Assembly (NCBI RefSeq): GCF_013409005.1
Contig: NZ_JACBZO010000001.1
Location: 1,116,001-1,180,000 of the forward strand
DNA length: 64,000 bases
Origin: Demequina lutea
GTDB lineage: Bacteria; Actinomycetota; Actinomycetes; Actinomycetales; Demequinaceae
Reading direction: 5' to 3'
How positions within the stretch are numbered: the stretch's first letter is position 1; every line of letters begins with the position of its first letter. The notes under the pieces were generated by a model. The model did not search any database. It saw only the letters and a program-made list of their open reading frames with translations, and had not been told where the DNA came from. This document shows, one piece after another, positions 42,292-50,071 of the stretch. Position numbers and translations under genes: made by a program.

Positions 42292-43130
42292 CTGGAACCC
42301 TCGCGGGACTGCGGGTCATGGTGCCAGTGACGGAGGGTCGCAGGGATGCTGCCGCCTCGGGGGTCTCTTCACCTGCGCGGAGCTCGTCGCAGACGCGGAG
42401 CTCGTCACAGACGCGGAGCCTGTCAGATTCGCTGAGGCTTGCGGGAGCCACTCCGGTCGAGGTGGAATTCATCGCCATCGAGCCCGCCGCCGACGCAGCC
42501 GCCTTGGAGCGTGCCGTGCGTGAGTGGTGCGGCGGAGAGTATGCGTGGATGGCCGTGACGAGTCGCAACGCGGTGCTTGCCATGGAGGCCGTGGCTGCCG
42601 CGCTCAACGTGTCGCTCGCGGATGCCATCCCGCTGGCGAGAGTCGCGGTCGTGGGGGATGCGACGAGGGTCGTGTGCGAGTCGAGGGGACTGCCCGTGGC
42701 GCTTGTGCCAGCCACCGCCACGGGGCGTGGGCTTGCGGAGGACTTTCCCTCGGGTGAAGGCCGCGTCCTGGTTCCCGTGGGGGACAAGGCGTCGGCCGTT
42801 CTTGCCAAGGGCATCGGGGGGAAGGGCTGGGCCGTGACCTCCGTCGAGGCCTACCGCACGGTCGCTGGCCCCGGGCCGACGCCGGAACAGGTCGCGTCCT
42901 TGGCGGCCGGTGAGGTGGATGCGGTGATGTTGACCTCGGGGTCGATGGCGACGCAACTGGCGTCCACGTGCCTCACCATCCACTCGTCGACCACAATGGT
43001 GGCGATCGGACCTTCGACGGCCGCGGCGGCCACGGCGGCTGGATTGAACGTGACCGCGGTCGCGGACCGGCCCACCTATGACGCCCTGATCGACGCATTG
43101 TCTCGCTCGACCGGAAGGACCACATCATGA
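42288..43130 (+). CDS. hemD: Uroporphyrinogen-III synthase
   Basis: A 280-residue enzyme that closes and inverts ring D of hydroxymethylbilane. The family is poorly conserved; support comes from GLRVMVPVTEGRR at the start, WMAVTSRNAVLAMEAV near 86, VGDATRVVCESRG, ATATGRGLAEDF and the late MLTSGSMATQLA, plus its place between hemC and hemB. Residues about 30-47 are a repeat insertion (RSSSQT twice, then RSLSDS), encoded by an 18-bp tandem repeat and absent from normal HemD. GTG 42288 overlaps the hemC stop. Confidence 0.85.
   Translation: MTGTLAGLRVMVPVTEGRRDAAASGVSSPARSSSQTRSSSQTRSLSDSLRLAGATPVEVEFIAIEPAADAAALERAVREWCGGEYAWMAVTSRNAVLAMEAVAAALNVSLADAIPLARVAVVGDATRVVCESRGLPVALVPATATGRGLAEDFPSGEGRVLVPVGDKASAVLAKGIGGKGWAVTSVEAYRTVAGPGPTPEQVASLAAGEVDAVMLTSGSMATQLASTCLTIHSSTTMVAIGPSTAAAATAAGLNVTAVADRPTYDALIDALSRSTGRTTS
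42377..42430. repeat. Three 18-bp tandem units inside hemD
   Basis: GCGGAGCTCGTCGCAGAC (42377-42394), a one-base variant (42395-42412) and a diverged third unit (42413-42430) insert Ser/Arg-rich repeats after the first strand of HemD, in frame. Confidence 0.9.
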
Positions 43131-44110
43131 CCCCGCAGCCACGCAGGCCCCGCGCTCTCAGATCCTCGGCGCCGATGCGCGCCCTGGTTCGCGAGACGCG
43201 GCCGCAGGCAAGACAGCTCGTGTTGCCGCTGTTCGTCAAGGAGGGCATCGACGCGCCTCGCGCGATCACATCGCTTGCTGGCGTGGCCCAATTGCCGCTT
43301 GCCAAGGTGCGCGACGCGGTGTCCGCGGCGGCCGACGCTGGCATTGGCGGCGTCATGTTGTTCGCCATCCCCACGGTGCGCGACGCGGCGGGATCTGCCG
43401 CGTGCGATGACAACGGGATCCTCAACCTGGCCATCCGTGAGGCGGTCGCTGCGGCGGGGGACCGCATCGTCGTGATGGCCGATCTGTGCCTCGACGAGTT
43501 TACGTCCCACGGTCACTGTGGCGTGCTCGATGCCGCGGGCCGCGTCGACAACGACGCCACGGTCGAGGTCTATGGGCGCATGGCCGTGGCCCAGGCCCGC
43601 GCGGGTGCCCACGTCCTTGGGCTCAGCGGAATGATGGACGGCCAGGTGGCCGCGGTGCGCGCGGCGCTCGAGGCCGAGGGCTTCGTCGACACCGCGCTGC
43701 TTGCCTACGCGGCCAAGTACGCCTCGGCGTTCTACGGGCCGTTCAGGGACGCGGTCGATAGCGAGCTCGTCGGCGACAGGAAGACGTACCAGATGGACCC
43801 CGCCAATAGGCGCGAGGGGACGCTCGAGGCGGCCCTCGATGAGGCCGAGGGCGCCGACATCGTCATGGTCAAGCCGGCGCTGCCGTACCTCGACGTGCTC
43901 GCCGACGTCGCCGCGCAGTCCCTCGTTCCCGTGGCCGCCTATCACGTGTCGGGCGAATACGCCCAGATCGAGGCCGCTGCCGCCAACGGGTGGATCGACA
44001 GGAGGGCCGCCCACCTTGAGGCGCTCACGTCGATGGTGCGTGCTGGCGCCGACATCGTTGTGACCTATGCCGCTGTGGACCTCGCGGCCTGGTTGGGGGA
44101 GGACTCATGA
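43127..44110 (+). CDS. hemB: Delta-aminolevulinic acid dehydratase (porphobilinogen synthase)
   Basis: A 327-residue enzyme that condenses two aminolevulinates to porphobilinogen. MADLCLDEFTSHGHCG near 116 keeps two of the cysteines of the zinc-type site; Schiff-base lysines are in AAKYASAFYGPF near 199 and VKPALPYLD near 250. DRKTYQMDPANRREG is also canonical. ATG 43127 overlaps the hemD stop (ATGA), and its own stop overlaps hemL. Confidence 0.95.
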   Translation: MTPQPRRPRALRSSAPMRALVRETRPQARQLVLPLFVKEGIDAPRAITSLAGVAQLPLAKVRDAVSAAADAGIGGVMLFAIPTVRDAAGSAACDDNGILNLAIREAVAAAGDRIVVMADLCLDEFTSHGHCGVLDAAGRVDNDATVEVYGRMAVAQARAGAHVLGLSGMMDGQVAAVRAALEAEGFVDTALLAYAAKYASAFYGPFRDAVDSELVGDRKTYQMDPANRREGTLEAALDEAEGADIVMVKPALPYLDVLADVAAQSLVPVAAYHVSGEYAQIEAAAANGWIDRRAAHLEALTSMVRAGADIVVTYAAVDLAAWLGEDS

Positions 44111-45483
44111 GGCCGCAACCGGACAAGCTGAGGAAGCTCATGCACGCCTTCGTGATGCGCACCCCGCAGGGTCAGCGCGGTTGGGAGGCGCGTGCGAACG
44201 CCATTCTGCCCGGCGGCGTGAATAGCCCCGTGCGCGCGTGGAACGCGGTGGGAGGCCAGTCGCTGCCGATCGCCTCTGCCAACGGCGCGATCGTGACGGA
44301 CGCTGCGGGGGGCGCCTACGTCGACCTCGTCGGCTCGTGGGGTGCCGCGATCGCGGGGCATGCCAACCCCAAGGTCGTCTCTGCCGTCACCCGTGCCGCG
44401 AAGCGTGGCCTGAGCTTTGGCGCCACTACGGAGGCGGAGGTCGAGCTGGCAGAACTCATTCGCGACCGGTATGCGCCCGCCGAGCGCGTCCGGCTCGTGT
44501 CGACGGGCACCGAGGCAACAATGACGGCGCTGCGGCTTGCTCGCGGGGCCACGGGGCGCGACGTGGTGATCAAGTTCGCGGGTCACTACCACGGTCACGC
44601 CGATCCCTTCCTGGTGGCCGCAGGCTCGGGCCTCGCCACCGCGGGAGCGCCAGATAGCGCTGGGGTGACCGCCTCGACCGCCGCGGACACGATGGTGTTG
44701 CCCTACGGAGATGTCGACGCGCTGACGGGGGCCTTCGCTCAGCACGGAGAGCGCATCGCCGCGGTCATCGCCGAGGGCGCTCCGTGCAACATGGGCGTCG
44801 TGCGCCCGCCAGATGGCTTCAACCGACTCATCGGTGAACTGACACGCAACGAGGGCGCCGTATTCATCCTCGACGAGGTCCTCACGGGATTCCGCGCGGG
44901 GCCTGCGGGATGGTGGGGGATCGAGAGGGACGTCGCGCTCGCGAAGGGCGAACAGCCTTGGGTTCCCGACCTGGTCACGTTCGGCAAGGTCATCGGCGGG
45001 GGGCTTCCGGTCGCGTCCGTCGCGGGACGCGCGGATCTCATGGAGCAGCTCGCGCCGCTTGGGCCCGTGTATCAAGCGGGCACGTTGTCGGGAAACCCCG
45101 TGGCCGTCGCGGCGGGCCTCGCGACGCTCGACATCATGGACGCCGATGCCTATGCGACCCTCGCGCGGGCGGCCGACGAGGTGCGAGAGGGCGTCCACGA
45201 GGCGCTGCTCGCCTCGGGAGTGACCCACGCGGTGGGTCGCGCGGGAACGCTGTTCTCATTCTTCCTTGGTCTCGATGAGCCCCCGGTGACGTTCGCCGAT
45301 GCCGCTCGCCAGGACACAGGCTTGTTCAGGTCCCTCTTCCGCCACATGAGGGCCGAAGGCGTCTCGTTGCCTCCGAGCGCGTTCGAGGCGTGGTTTGTTT
45401 CGATCGCCCATGAGTCACCCATCACGAGGCAAATCGTGGACGCGGCGGGGTCCTGGCGCCCCAACGAGCGGGCGAACCCGTGA
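44107..45483 (+). CDS. hemL: Glutamate-1-semialdehyde 2,1-aminomutase
   Basis: A 458-residue PLP enzyme of the C5 pathway that makes aminolevulinate. ILPGGVNSPVRAW near 35, STGTEATMTALRLAR near 136, FAGHYHGHAD near 158, DEVLTGFR near 257 and the PLP lysine Lys294 in TFGKVIGGGLPV are all present. About 20 extra residues precede the usual start, but ATG 44107 has the ATGA overlap with hemB, so I keep it. The C5 pathway also needs hemA, which must lie elsewhere. Confidence 0.95.
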   Translation: MRPQPDKLRKLMHAFVMRTPQGQRGWEARANAILPGGVNSPVRAWNAVGGQSLPIASANGAIVTDAAGGAYVDLVGSWGAAIAGHANPKVVSAVTRAAKRGLSFGATTEAEVELAELIRDRYAPAERVRLVSTGTEATMTALRLARGATGRDVVIKFAGHYHGHADPFLVAAGSGLATAGAPDSAGVTASTAADTMVLPYGDVDALTGAFAQHGERIAAVIAEGAPCNMGVVRPPDGFNRLIGELTRNEGAVFILDEVLTGFRAGPAGWWGIERDVALAKGEQPWVPDLVTFGKVIGGGLPVASVAGRADLMEQLAPLGPVYQAGTLSGNPVAVAAGLATLDIMDADAYATLARAADEVREGVHEALLASGVTHAVGRAGTLFSFFLGLDEPPVTFADAARQDTGLFRSLFRHMRAEGVSLPPSAFEAWFVSIAHESPITRQIVDAAGSWRPNERANP

Positions 45484-45536
45484 CGACCAAGGTGAGAAGC
45501 GTGATCGCTCTCCGCTCGCGGGCGGAGTCGCGATGA
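45480..45536 (+). CDS. 18-codon ORF bridging hemL and cysG/cobA
   Basis: GTG 45480 overlaps the hemL stop (GTGA) and the TGA at 45534-45536 overlaps the next ATG at 45533 (ATGA). It encodes MTTKVRSVIALRSRAESR, a basic peptide without known relatives. It fills exactly the one interval in the hem cluster that would otherwise break stop-start coupling. It may simply pass ribosomes on to cysG, act as a leader peptide, or be chance; a GGCGGAG ribosome site for cysG inside it favours coupling with some independent initiation. Confidence 0.45.
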   Translation: MTTKVRSVIALRSRAESR

Positions 45537-46747
45537 TCGTCTCGCTCGGCCTGGCCCGCCGCAGGGTCGTCGTGGTGGGCGGCGGCGGCGTGGGCACTCG
45601 GAGATCACGGGCCCTTGTCGCCGAAGGCGCCGACGTGCTCGTGGTGGCTCCGTTCGCGTCGGCCGACATCGCCGCGATGGCGTCGAGGGGCGAGCTCGAG
45701 TGGCGGCAACGCGCGGTTTCGCGCGCCGACATCGAGGGGGCGTGGCTTGTCGTCGCCGCCACGGACAACCCCACCGCGAACGCGAGCATCACGCTGTGGT
45801 GTGAGGAGCAGCGCACCTGGTGTGTCAATGCCGCAGACGCGGAGGGTACCCCTGCTCGCGTCGCAGCCCAGTCGACGCATGGAGACGTGGCGATCGGCGT
45901 CGTTTCACTCGGCGCTGCGGATCCCCGGAGGGCCGTTCGTATTCGCGATGCGCTGGGGCGCGTCATCGACGAGGGCGATATTGATGTTCGCCACGTGCGG
46001 GCGCGCGAGGGACGCGTGATGTTGGTGGGTTCGGGTCCCGGAGCGGAAGACCTCGTTACCGTGCGTGGGATGCGCGCGCTCGCCGAGGCCGACGTGGTGG
46101 TCGCCGATCGCTTGGGTGCGACGATGCTGCTCGACCGCTTGTCCCATGATGTCGAGATCATTGACGTAGGCAAGTCCCCCGATCATCACCCGGTGCCCCA
46201 ACACGAGATCAATGACCTGCTCGTGGATCGCGCCAAGAAGGGTCTGACCGTGGTGCGCCTCAAGGGAGGTGACCCTTTCGTCTTTGGCAGGGGAGGCGAG
46301 GAGGTTCATGCGTGCGTGAGCGCGGGGGTGTCCGTCGAGGTAATCCCAGGAATCACGTCCGCGATTGCCGTGCCGGGATTGGCGGGCATCCCCGTGACCC
46401 AGCGTGGGGTTGCGGCGACGGTCGTCATCACGTCGGGGCACCTCGGACCAGACGAGGCGACGAGGGCGGCCTTGGCGGAGGGCGCCACAGTGGTCGCGCT
46501 CATGGCCGTGGGCACGATGGGTGATTTCATGGCGGCTGCACTGGATGCGGGCGCCGATCCCCGTACGCCTGTCGCCATCATCGAGTGCGGTTCGACTCCG
46601 CGCGAGCGCGTGACGCGCGCCACCATTTCCGACGCAAGCCTTATTGCGGACGAAACGGGCGTGAAACCTCCGGCGGTTATCGTCATCGGAGGGGTGGCGC
46701 TCGACGGGCTTTTGGCCTCGAAGGTGGCGGCAACCCCGCGACCGTAA
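45533..46747 (+). CDS. cysG: Siroheme synthase: precorrin-2 dehydrogenase fused to uroporphyrinogen-III C-methyltransferase
   Basis: A 404-residue fusion. Residues 1-150 form the NAD-dependent precorrin-2 dehydrogenase half (VVVVGGGGVGTRRSRAL near 11, VVAATDNPTANASI); residues 160-400 are the SAM methyltransferase (VMLVGSGPGAEDLVTVRG near 161, RLKGGDPFVFGRGGEE near 240, VIPGITSAIAVPG). It turns uroporphyrinogen III into precorrin-2 and then sirohydrochlorin. The first half is shorter than in E. coli CysG, consistent with a separate chelatase next door. ATG 45533 follows GGCGGAG. Confidence 0.9.
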   Translation: MIVSLGLARRRVVVVGGGGVGTRRSRALVAEGADVLVVAPFASADIAAMASRGELEWRQRAVSRADIEGAWLVVAATDNPTANASITLWCEEQRTWCVNAADAEGTPARVAAQSTHGDVAIGVVSLGAADPRRAVRIRDALGRVIDEGDIDVRHVRAREGRVMLVGSGPGAEDLVTVRGMRALAEADVVVADRLGATMLLDRLSHDVEIIDVGKSPDHHPVPQHEINDLLVDRAKKGLTVVRLKGGDPFVFGRGGEEVHACVSAGVSVEVIPGITSAIAVPGLAGIPVTQRGVAATVVITSGHLGPDEATRAALAEGATVVALMAVGTMGDFMAAALDAGADPRTPVAIIECGSTPRERVTRATISDASLIADETGVKPPAVIVIGGVALDGLLASKVAATPRP

Positions 46748-46756
46748 GGAGGCGAG

Positions 46757-47461
46757 ATGGCCGTTCAGGGAACGCCCGTGCTGATCGGTTGCGGTCACGG
46801 AACCAAGTCGGCCGCGGGGCAGCAAGCAATTCGCGACCTTCTCGACGCAGTGCGCCTCGCGATGCCAGGTGTCGAGGTGCGCGAGGCCTACGTGGACGTC
46901 CACGGGCCAAAACTCGCAGACGTCATCGCCGATATCCCCATGGTCGAGCAAGGCCTTGCGGCCGTTGTCGTCCCGCTCCTCGTCGCGGGTGGATATCACG
47001 TCTATCACGACATCGCCGAGGCGGTGGCGAGTCGCCCCGACGTCGTGGCCGCGCCTGCGCTGGGCCCCGACGTGCGACTGACCGCGATCGTCCTCGACCG
47101 GTTGGGCGAGGCGCATGTGTCGCCCGAGTCCACGCTCGTGCTCGCCGCGGCGGGGTCTTCCGACGAGCGGGCCATGGCAGACACCGAGGCCGCAGCGGAG
47201 ATGCTGAGGGGAACATGGGACGGGCCTGTGCGTGTCGCCTATGCCGCTGGCCGCTCGCCTTCGGTGGCCGATGCGGTGCGAAGCGCCCACAACTACGGTG
47301 AGGACGGCACGGTGGCCGTGGCATCGTTCTTGCTCGCGCCGGGGGTCTTCCAGGCGCGACTCGAGGAGGCAGGGGCGGACGTGGTGACGTCCGCGTTGGC
47401 GCCACACCCGAAACTGGTGTCCATCGTGGTCGACAGGTACAGCTCGTTCATCCACGACTGA
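46757..47461 (+). CDS. sirB: Sirohydrochlorin ferrochelatase
   Basis: A 234-residue CbiX/SirB-type class II chelatase that inserts Fe into sirohydrochlorin. The repeated fold shows IGCGHGTKSAAGQQA near 9 with a metal-binding His, and VPLLVAGGYHVYHDI near 73 with two more; the second half repeats AAAGSSD and ASFLLAPGVF. GGAGGCG precedes ATG 46757, 9 bp after cysG. Together they complete siroheme, needed by assimilatory nitrite and sulfite reductases. A decayed second copy of its 3' end lies at 50344-50392. Confidence 0.85.
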   Translation: MAVQGTPVLIGCGHGTKSAAGQQAIRDLLDAVRLAMPGVEVREAYVDVHGPKLADVIADIPMVEQGLAAVVVPLLVAGGYHVYHDIAEAVASRPDVVAAPALGPDVRLTAIVLDRLGEAHVSPESTLVLAAAGSSDERAMADTEAAAEMLRGTWDGPVRVAYAAGRSPSVADAVRSAHNYGEDGTVAVASFLLAPGVFQARLEEAGADVVTSALAPHPKLVSIVVDRYSSFIHD

Positions 47462-47511
47462 TCCGTTCAATCGCAGGCCGGTGCTGAGGGGCTTTGTCTT
47501 ACCAAGAGAGA

Positions 47512-47576
47512 GGGAGCCTGCGGCGGGCCATATTGGACCGCATCGCGGCTAGGCAACGTGCAGACGGCAGGCTCCC
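47512..47576. repeat. Long-range inverted repeat at the 3' end of the Fe-S regulator gene
   Basis: GGGAGCCTGC (47512-47521) and GCAGGCTCCC (47567-47576) are perfect 10-bp inverted arms with 45 bp between. The left arm is intergenic and the right arm lies inside the last codons of the regulator. It may act as a transcription barrier between convergent genes or mark a rearrangement. Confidence 0.6.
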
Positions 47577-48217
47577 ACTTCGGAAAATGGTTCGAGCCTG
47601 ACGGGTTCGGGATCCTCGCCGAGCGCTGCGACCACGCCGCGGGCGATGCCGAGGTGTACCGCACACACCACAACAGGCTCCGCCCGCACCGCGTCAAGGA
47701 GTGGGCAGCGGCGCAACGCGATGGAGTCGCCCGTGGCGTCGGCCTCGGGCGAGAAGCCCAGCCGGTCGAGCAGTTCCAGCAGGGTTTTTCCCTTGCCTCG
47801 GTGCTTTCCGCGCGGATCCTGAACGAGTTCGGCTCCCCATGTTTCTCCCGCGGCGATCGCGTCCCTGCGCGGATCGTCGCTGGTAGTGGAGATGTGGCGT
47901 GCGAGCGCAGTGGCAAGGCCGACGTACTCGCGGACGCGCGCGTCGGGCTCGGTCGAGCGGGGGAGCGCGCTGTATGAGCGCGCCGGACGCCCCCGGCCGA
48001 CGGAGACGCCCGTCGTGCGAGCAATGAGCCCGCGGTCAACGAGCCCGTCGAGGTGCTTGCGCGCGGTGTTCTCGTGCAAATTGAGCTCGCGCGCGATGTC
48101 TCCCACCGACGCTGCGGAGTCGCGTCGCTGCATCGCCTCCAGCACGCGAGCGCGCTCCGGCGACAGTTGCGGCTGCTCCGGATCGAAACGCGACGGGCTA
48201 GGACCTAGATTTAACAT
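47549..48217 (-). CDS. Fe-S-type winged-helix regulator (SufR-like)
   Basis: A 222-residue regulator. DNA-binding domain near 20-80: ASVGDIARELNLHENTARKHLDGLVDRGLI and the wing VGRGRPARSYS. The C-terminal part has RRCPLLDAVRAEPVVVCAVHLG (Cys-x13-Cys-x2-His) and a later GACRLHV cysteine, the pattern that holds an Fe-S cluster in SufR-type regulators; some of these sense NO or redox. It faces a DUF2249 gene, and its ATG lies within an imperfect palindrome. I expect it to control the DUF2249/NnrS-like pair. Confidence 0.8.
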   Translation of the reverse strand: MLNLGPSPSRFDPEQPQLSPERARVLEAMQRRDSAASVGDIARELNLHENTARKHLDGLVDRGLIARTTGVSVGRGRPARSYSALPRSTEPDARVREYVGLATALARHISTTSDDPRRDAIAAGETWGAELVQDPRGKHRGKGKTLLELLDRLGFSPEADATGDSIALRRCPLLDAVRAEPVVVCAVHLGIARGVVAALGEDPEPVRLEPFSEVGACRLHVA

Positions 48218-48235
48218 GTACTAGAGTGTAGTAAA
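48210..48235. promoter_or_regulatory. Candidate operator between the Fe-S regulator and DUF2249
   Basis: TACTA-GAGTG-TAGTA (48219-48233) within an AT-rich stretch flanked by TTTA and TAAA. It touches the regulator start codon (48215-48217), fitting autorepression and control of the divergent gene. Confidence 0.45.
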
Positions 48236-48274
48236 TAAACCGGCTTGACCCAAGAACCCCACGAAGGAAATGCA

Positions 48275-48607
48275 ATGGTTGACGCGACTTCCCAGAACCT
48301 GCTCGCCGACGACGAGGCCCAGCCCATCACTCAGGAGGGCGGCTGCGGGGGACATTGCACCTGCGGCGCTCAAGACGACACGGCGCCAGAGCTCGACGTC
48401 AGGCAGATCCCGCCCGCCATCCGTCACGCCTCGATCTTCGGTGCGCTCGGCGCAATTCGTGCGGGCGAGTCGATCGTGTTGATCGCGCCTCACGCGCCCG
48501 TGCCGCTTCTTGAGCAGCTCGAAGCGTCACAGCCCGGTGAGTGGACGTCAACGATCGCCCAGTCCGGTCCCGAGGAATGGCGCACACGCCTCACCCGCGC
48601 GCTCTAG
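48275..48607 (+). CDS. DUF2249 domain protein
   Basis: A 110-residue protein. The DUF2249 part (LDVRQIPPAIRHASIFGALGAI ... PVPLLEQLEASQPGEW ... GPEEWRTRL) covers 40-110. Its N-terminus has GGCGGHCTCG, a Cys/His cluster that may bind metal. GAAGGA precedes ATG 48275; TTG 48245 is in frame. DUF2249 genes often accompany nitrite/NO metabolism and hemerythrin-like proteins, and here the neighbours are an Fe-S regulator and an NnrS-like protein. Function unknown. Confidence 0.8.
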   Translation: MVDATSQNLLADDEAQPITQEGGCGGHCTCGAQDDTAPELDVRQIPPAIRHASIFGALGAIRAGESIVLIAPHAPVPLLEQLEASQPGEWTSTIAQSGPEEWRTRLTRAL

Positions 48608-48689
48608 CGACGGCTACGGTTTTGACGGCTACGGCTTCGATGTCGGCAGTCTCGATGGCGCCGGCGAGAACGGTTGAGGCGGCGTCGCG

Positions 48690-49904
48690 ATGAGCAAGGG
48701 TCGGAGGGGCTTCAACGCCTTGCGCGATGGCCCACCCGTCGTGTGGCTTGCCGCGACGCTGGTGGTGGTGATCGCGCATGACGCCGTGCCAGTTCCGCGC
48801 TGGTTGATGATTCACTTGCTGTTGCTCGGGGCCGTGAGTCACTCCGTCGTCGTGTGGAGCCAACACTTTTCCGACGCCCTTCTGCGTACCGCGCCGCCGC
48901 GCCATCGTGCCCAACAGGTCTGGCCGCGACTCCTTCTGCTCAATGTGGGAGCGCTGCTTGTGGTGGTGGGAGTGGTCTCGCATACCTGGGCGATGACGGT
49001 GATCGGCACGGCCGCCGTCATCACCGCCGCAGCGGCCCATGCGGTGCTACTCGTGGCCCAGTTGCGCCGCTCCCTTCCTGCACGATTCTCCGCGACGGTG
49101 AGGTTCTACGTGGCCGCGGCGATCCTTCTCACCGTGGGAGCGGGAGTGGGCGCGGCGCTCGCGAGGGGGGTGTCTGGACCGCTGCAGGAGCGCCTACACC
49201 TGGCCCATCTTGCGCTCAACGTGCTCGGATGGATCGGCCTCACGGTGCTCGGCACCCTCGTCACCTTCTGGCCAACCGTGTTGGGAACGCGCATCGATCA
49301 AGCGTCCGCCACGCTTGCCGTGCGCGCGCTACCCGTTCTTGTCGCGGGTGTCGGCCTCATCGCCCTTGGGGCGGCCGCGGACCAGCGCTGGTGGGTCACC
49401 GCAGGGCTCACTGTCTACGTGGCGGGCGTAGCGATGGCAGCGCGGGGGCTCGTGGTGCACGCACGCAGCCGGCCACCGTCGACATACGCGTCGATGTCAA
49501 TTGGCGTGGGGCTTATCTGGTGGGCCGTCTGCCTCGTGATCATCGCCATCGGCAGCGTCACGGCCCCCACGTGGGAAGGTCTCGCCGCGACTCTCGACTA
49601 CGTTGCCCCGTTCCTCGCTGCGGGCTTCGCGGCGCAGGTGCTGCTGGGTGCGCTTTCCTTCCTGGTGCCCACAGTGCTGGGCGGTGGTCCGGCGCGTTCC
49701 CGTGTGTCTCATCGCGAGTTCAACAAGGGGGCAGCGATCCGGGTCGTTGTCATCAACGCCGGACTCCTGGTGTGCGCGTTTCCTGTGTCTGCACTTGTGC
49801 GAGTGATCGCATCCGTATTCGTACTGGCAGCCTTCGCGGCGTTCCTGGTTCTCCTGGTGCGCGCCACGCGCGCATGGCTGCGGAGCAGGCCGAGCGCGGC
49901 GTAG
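48690..49904 (+). CDS. NnrS-like / heme-copper-type polytopic membrane protein
   Basis: A 404-residue protein with about 11-12 helices. Conserved histidines cluster in HLLLLGAVSHSVVVWSQHF (about 42-60) and in the HLALNVLGWIGLTVLGTLVTFWP helix near 172, where they could bind heme or copper, as in NnrS and NorB-like proteins. The same family is found near copper nitrite reductases and DUF2249 genes in actinobacteria. It likely takes part in NO or nitrite handling at the membrane. No ribosome site is obvious before ATG 48690. Confidence 0.6.
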   Translation: MSKGRRGFNALRDGPPVVWLAATLVVVIAHDAVPVPRWLMIHLLLLGAVSHSVVVWSQHFSDALLRTAPPRHRAQQVWPRLLLLNVGALLVVVGVVSHTWAMTVIGTAAVITAAAAHAVLLVAQLRRSLPARFSATVRFYVAAAILLTVGAGVGAALARGVSGPLQERLHLAHLALNVLGWIGLTVLGTLVTFWPTVLGTRIDQASATLAVRALPVLVAGVGLIALGAAADQRWWVTAGLTVYVAGVAMAARGLVVHARSRPPSTYASMSIGVGLIWWAVCLVIIAIGSVTAPTWEGLAATLDYVAPFLAAGFAAQVLLGALSFLVPTVLGGGPARSRVSHREFNKGAAIRVVVINAGLLVCAFPVSALVRVIASVFVLAAFAAFLVLLVRATRAWLRSRPSAA

Positions 49905-50071
49905 GCGACGAGCCGGACCGGGCACAGCGGTGCGCTTGTGCTGCGACTGCTCGCGAGGCATTGGTGGCGAGTTCCTCGCCCGCGATGATCGCGCTGCAGG
50001 ATCGCCGTCTCGGGCCCTCGCAAACGCGTGATCCCGAGAAGAACAGCACCGCAATCGCGGCTCGAAAAGAG
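49905..50071. other. Gap without a recognised gene
   Basis: I see no family-like frame or signal here. It leads into a run of gene remnants and may itself be decayed coding DNA. Confidence 0.4.
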
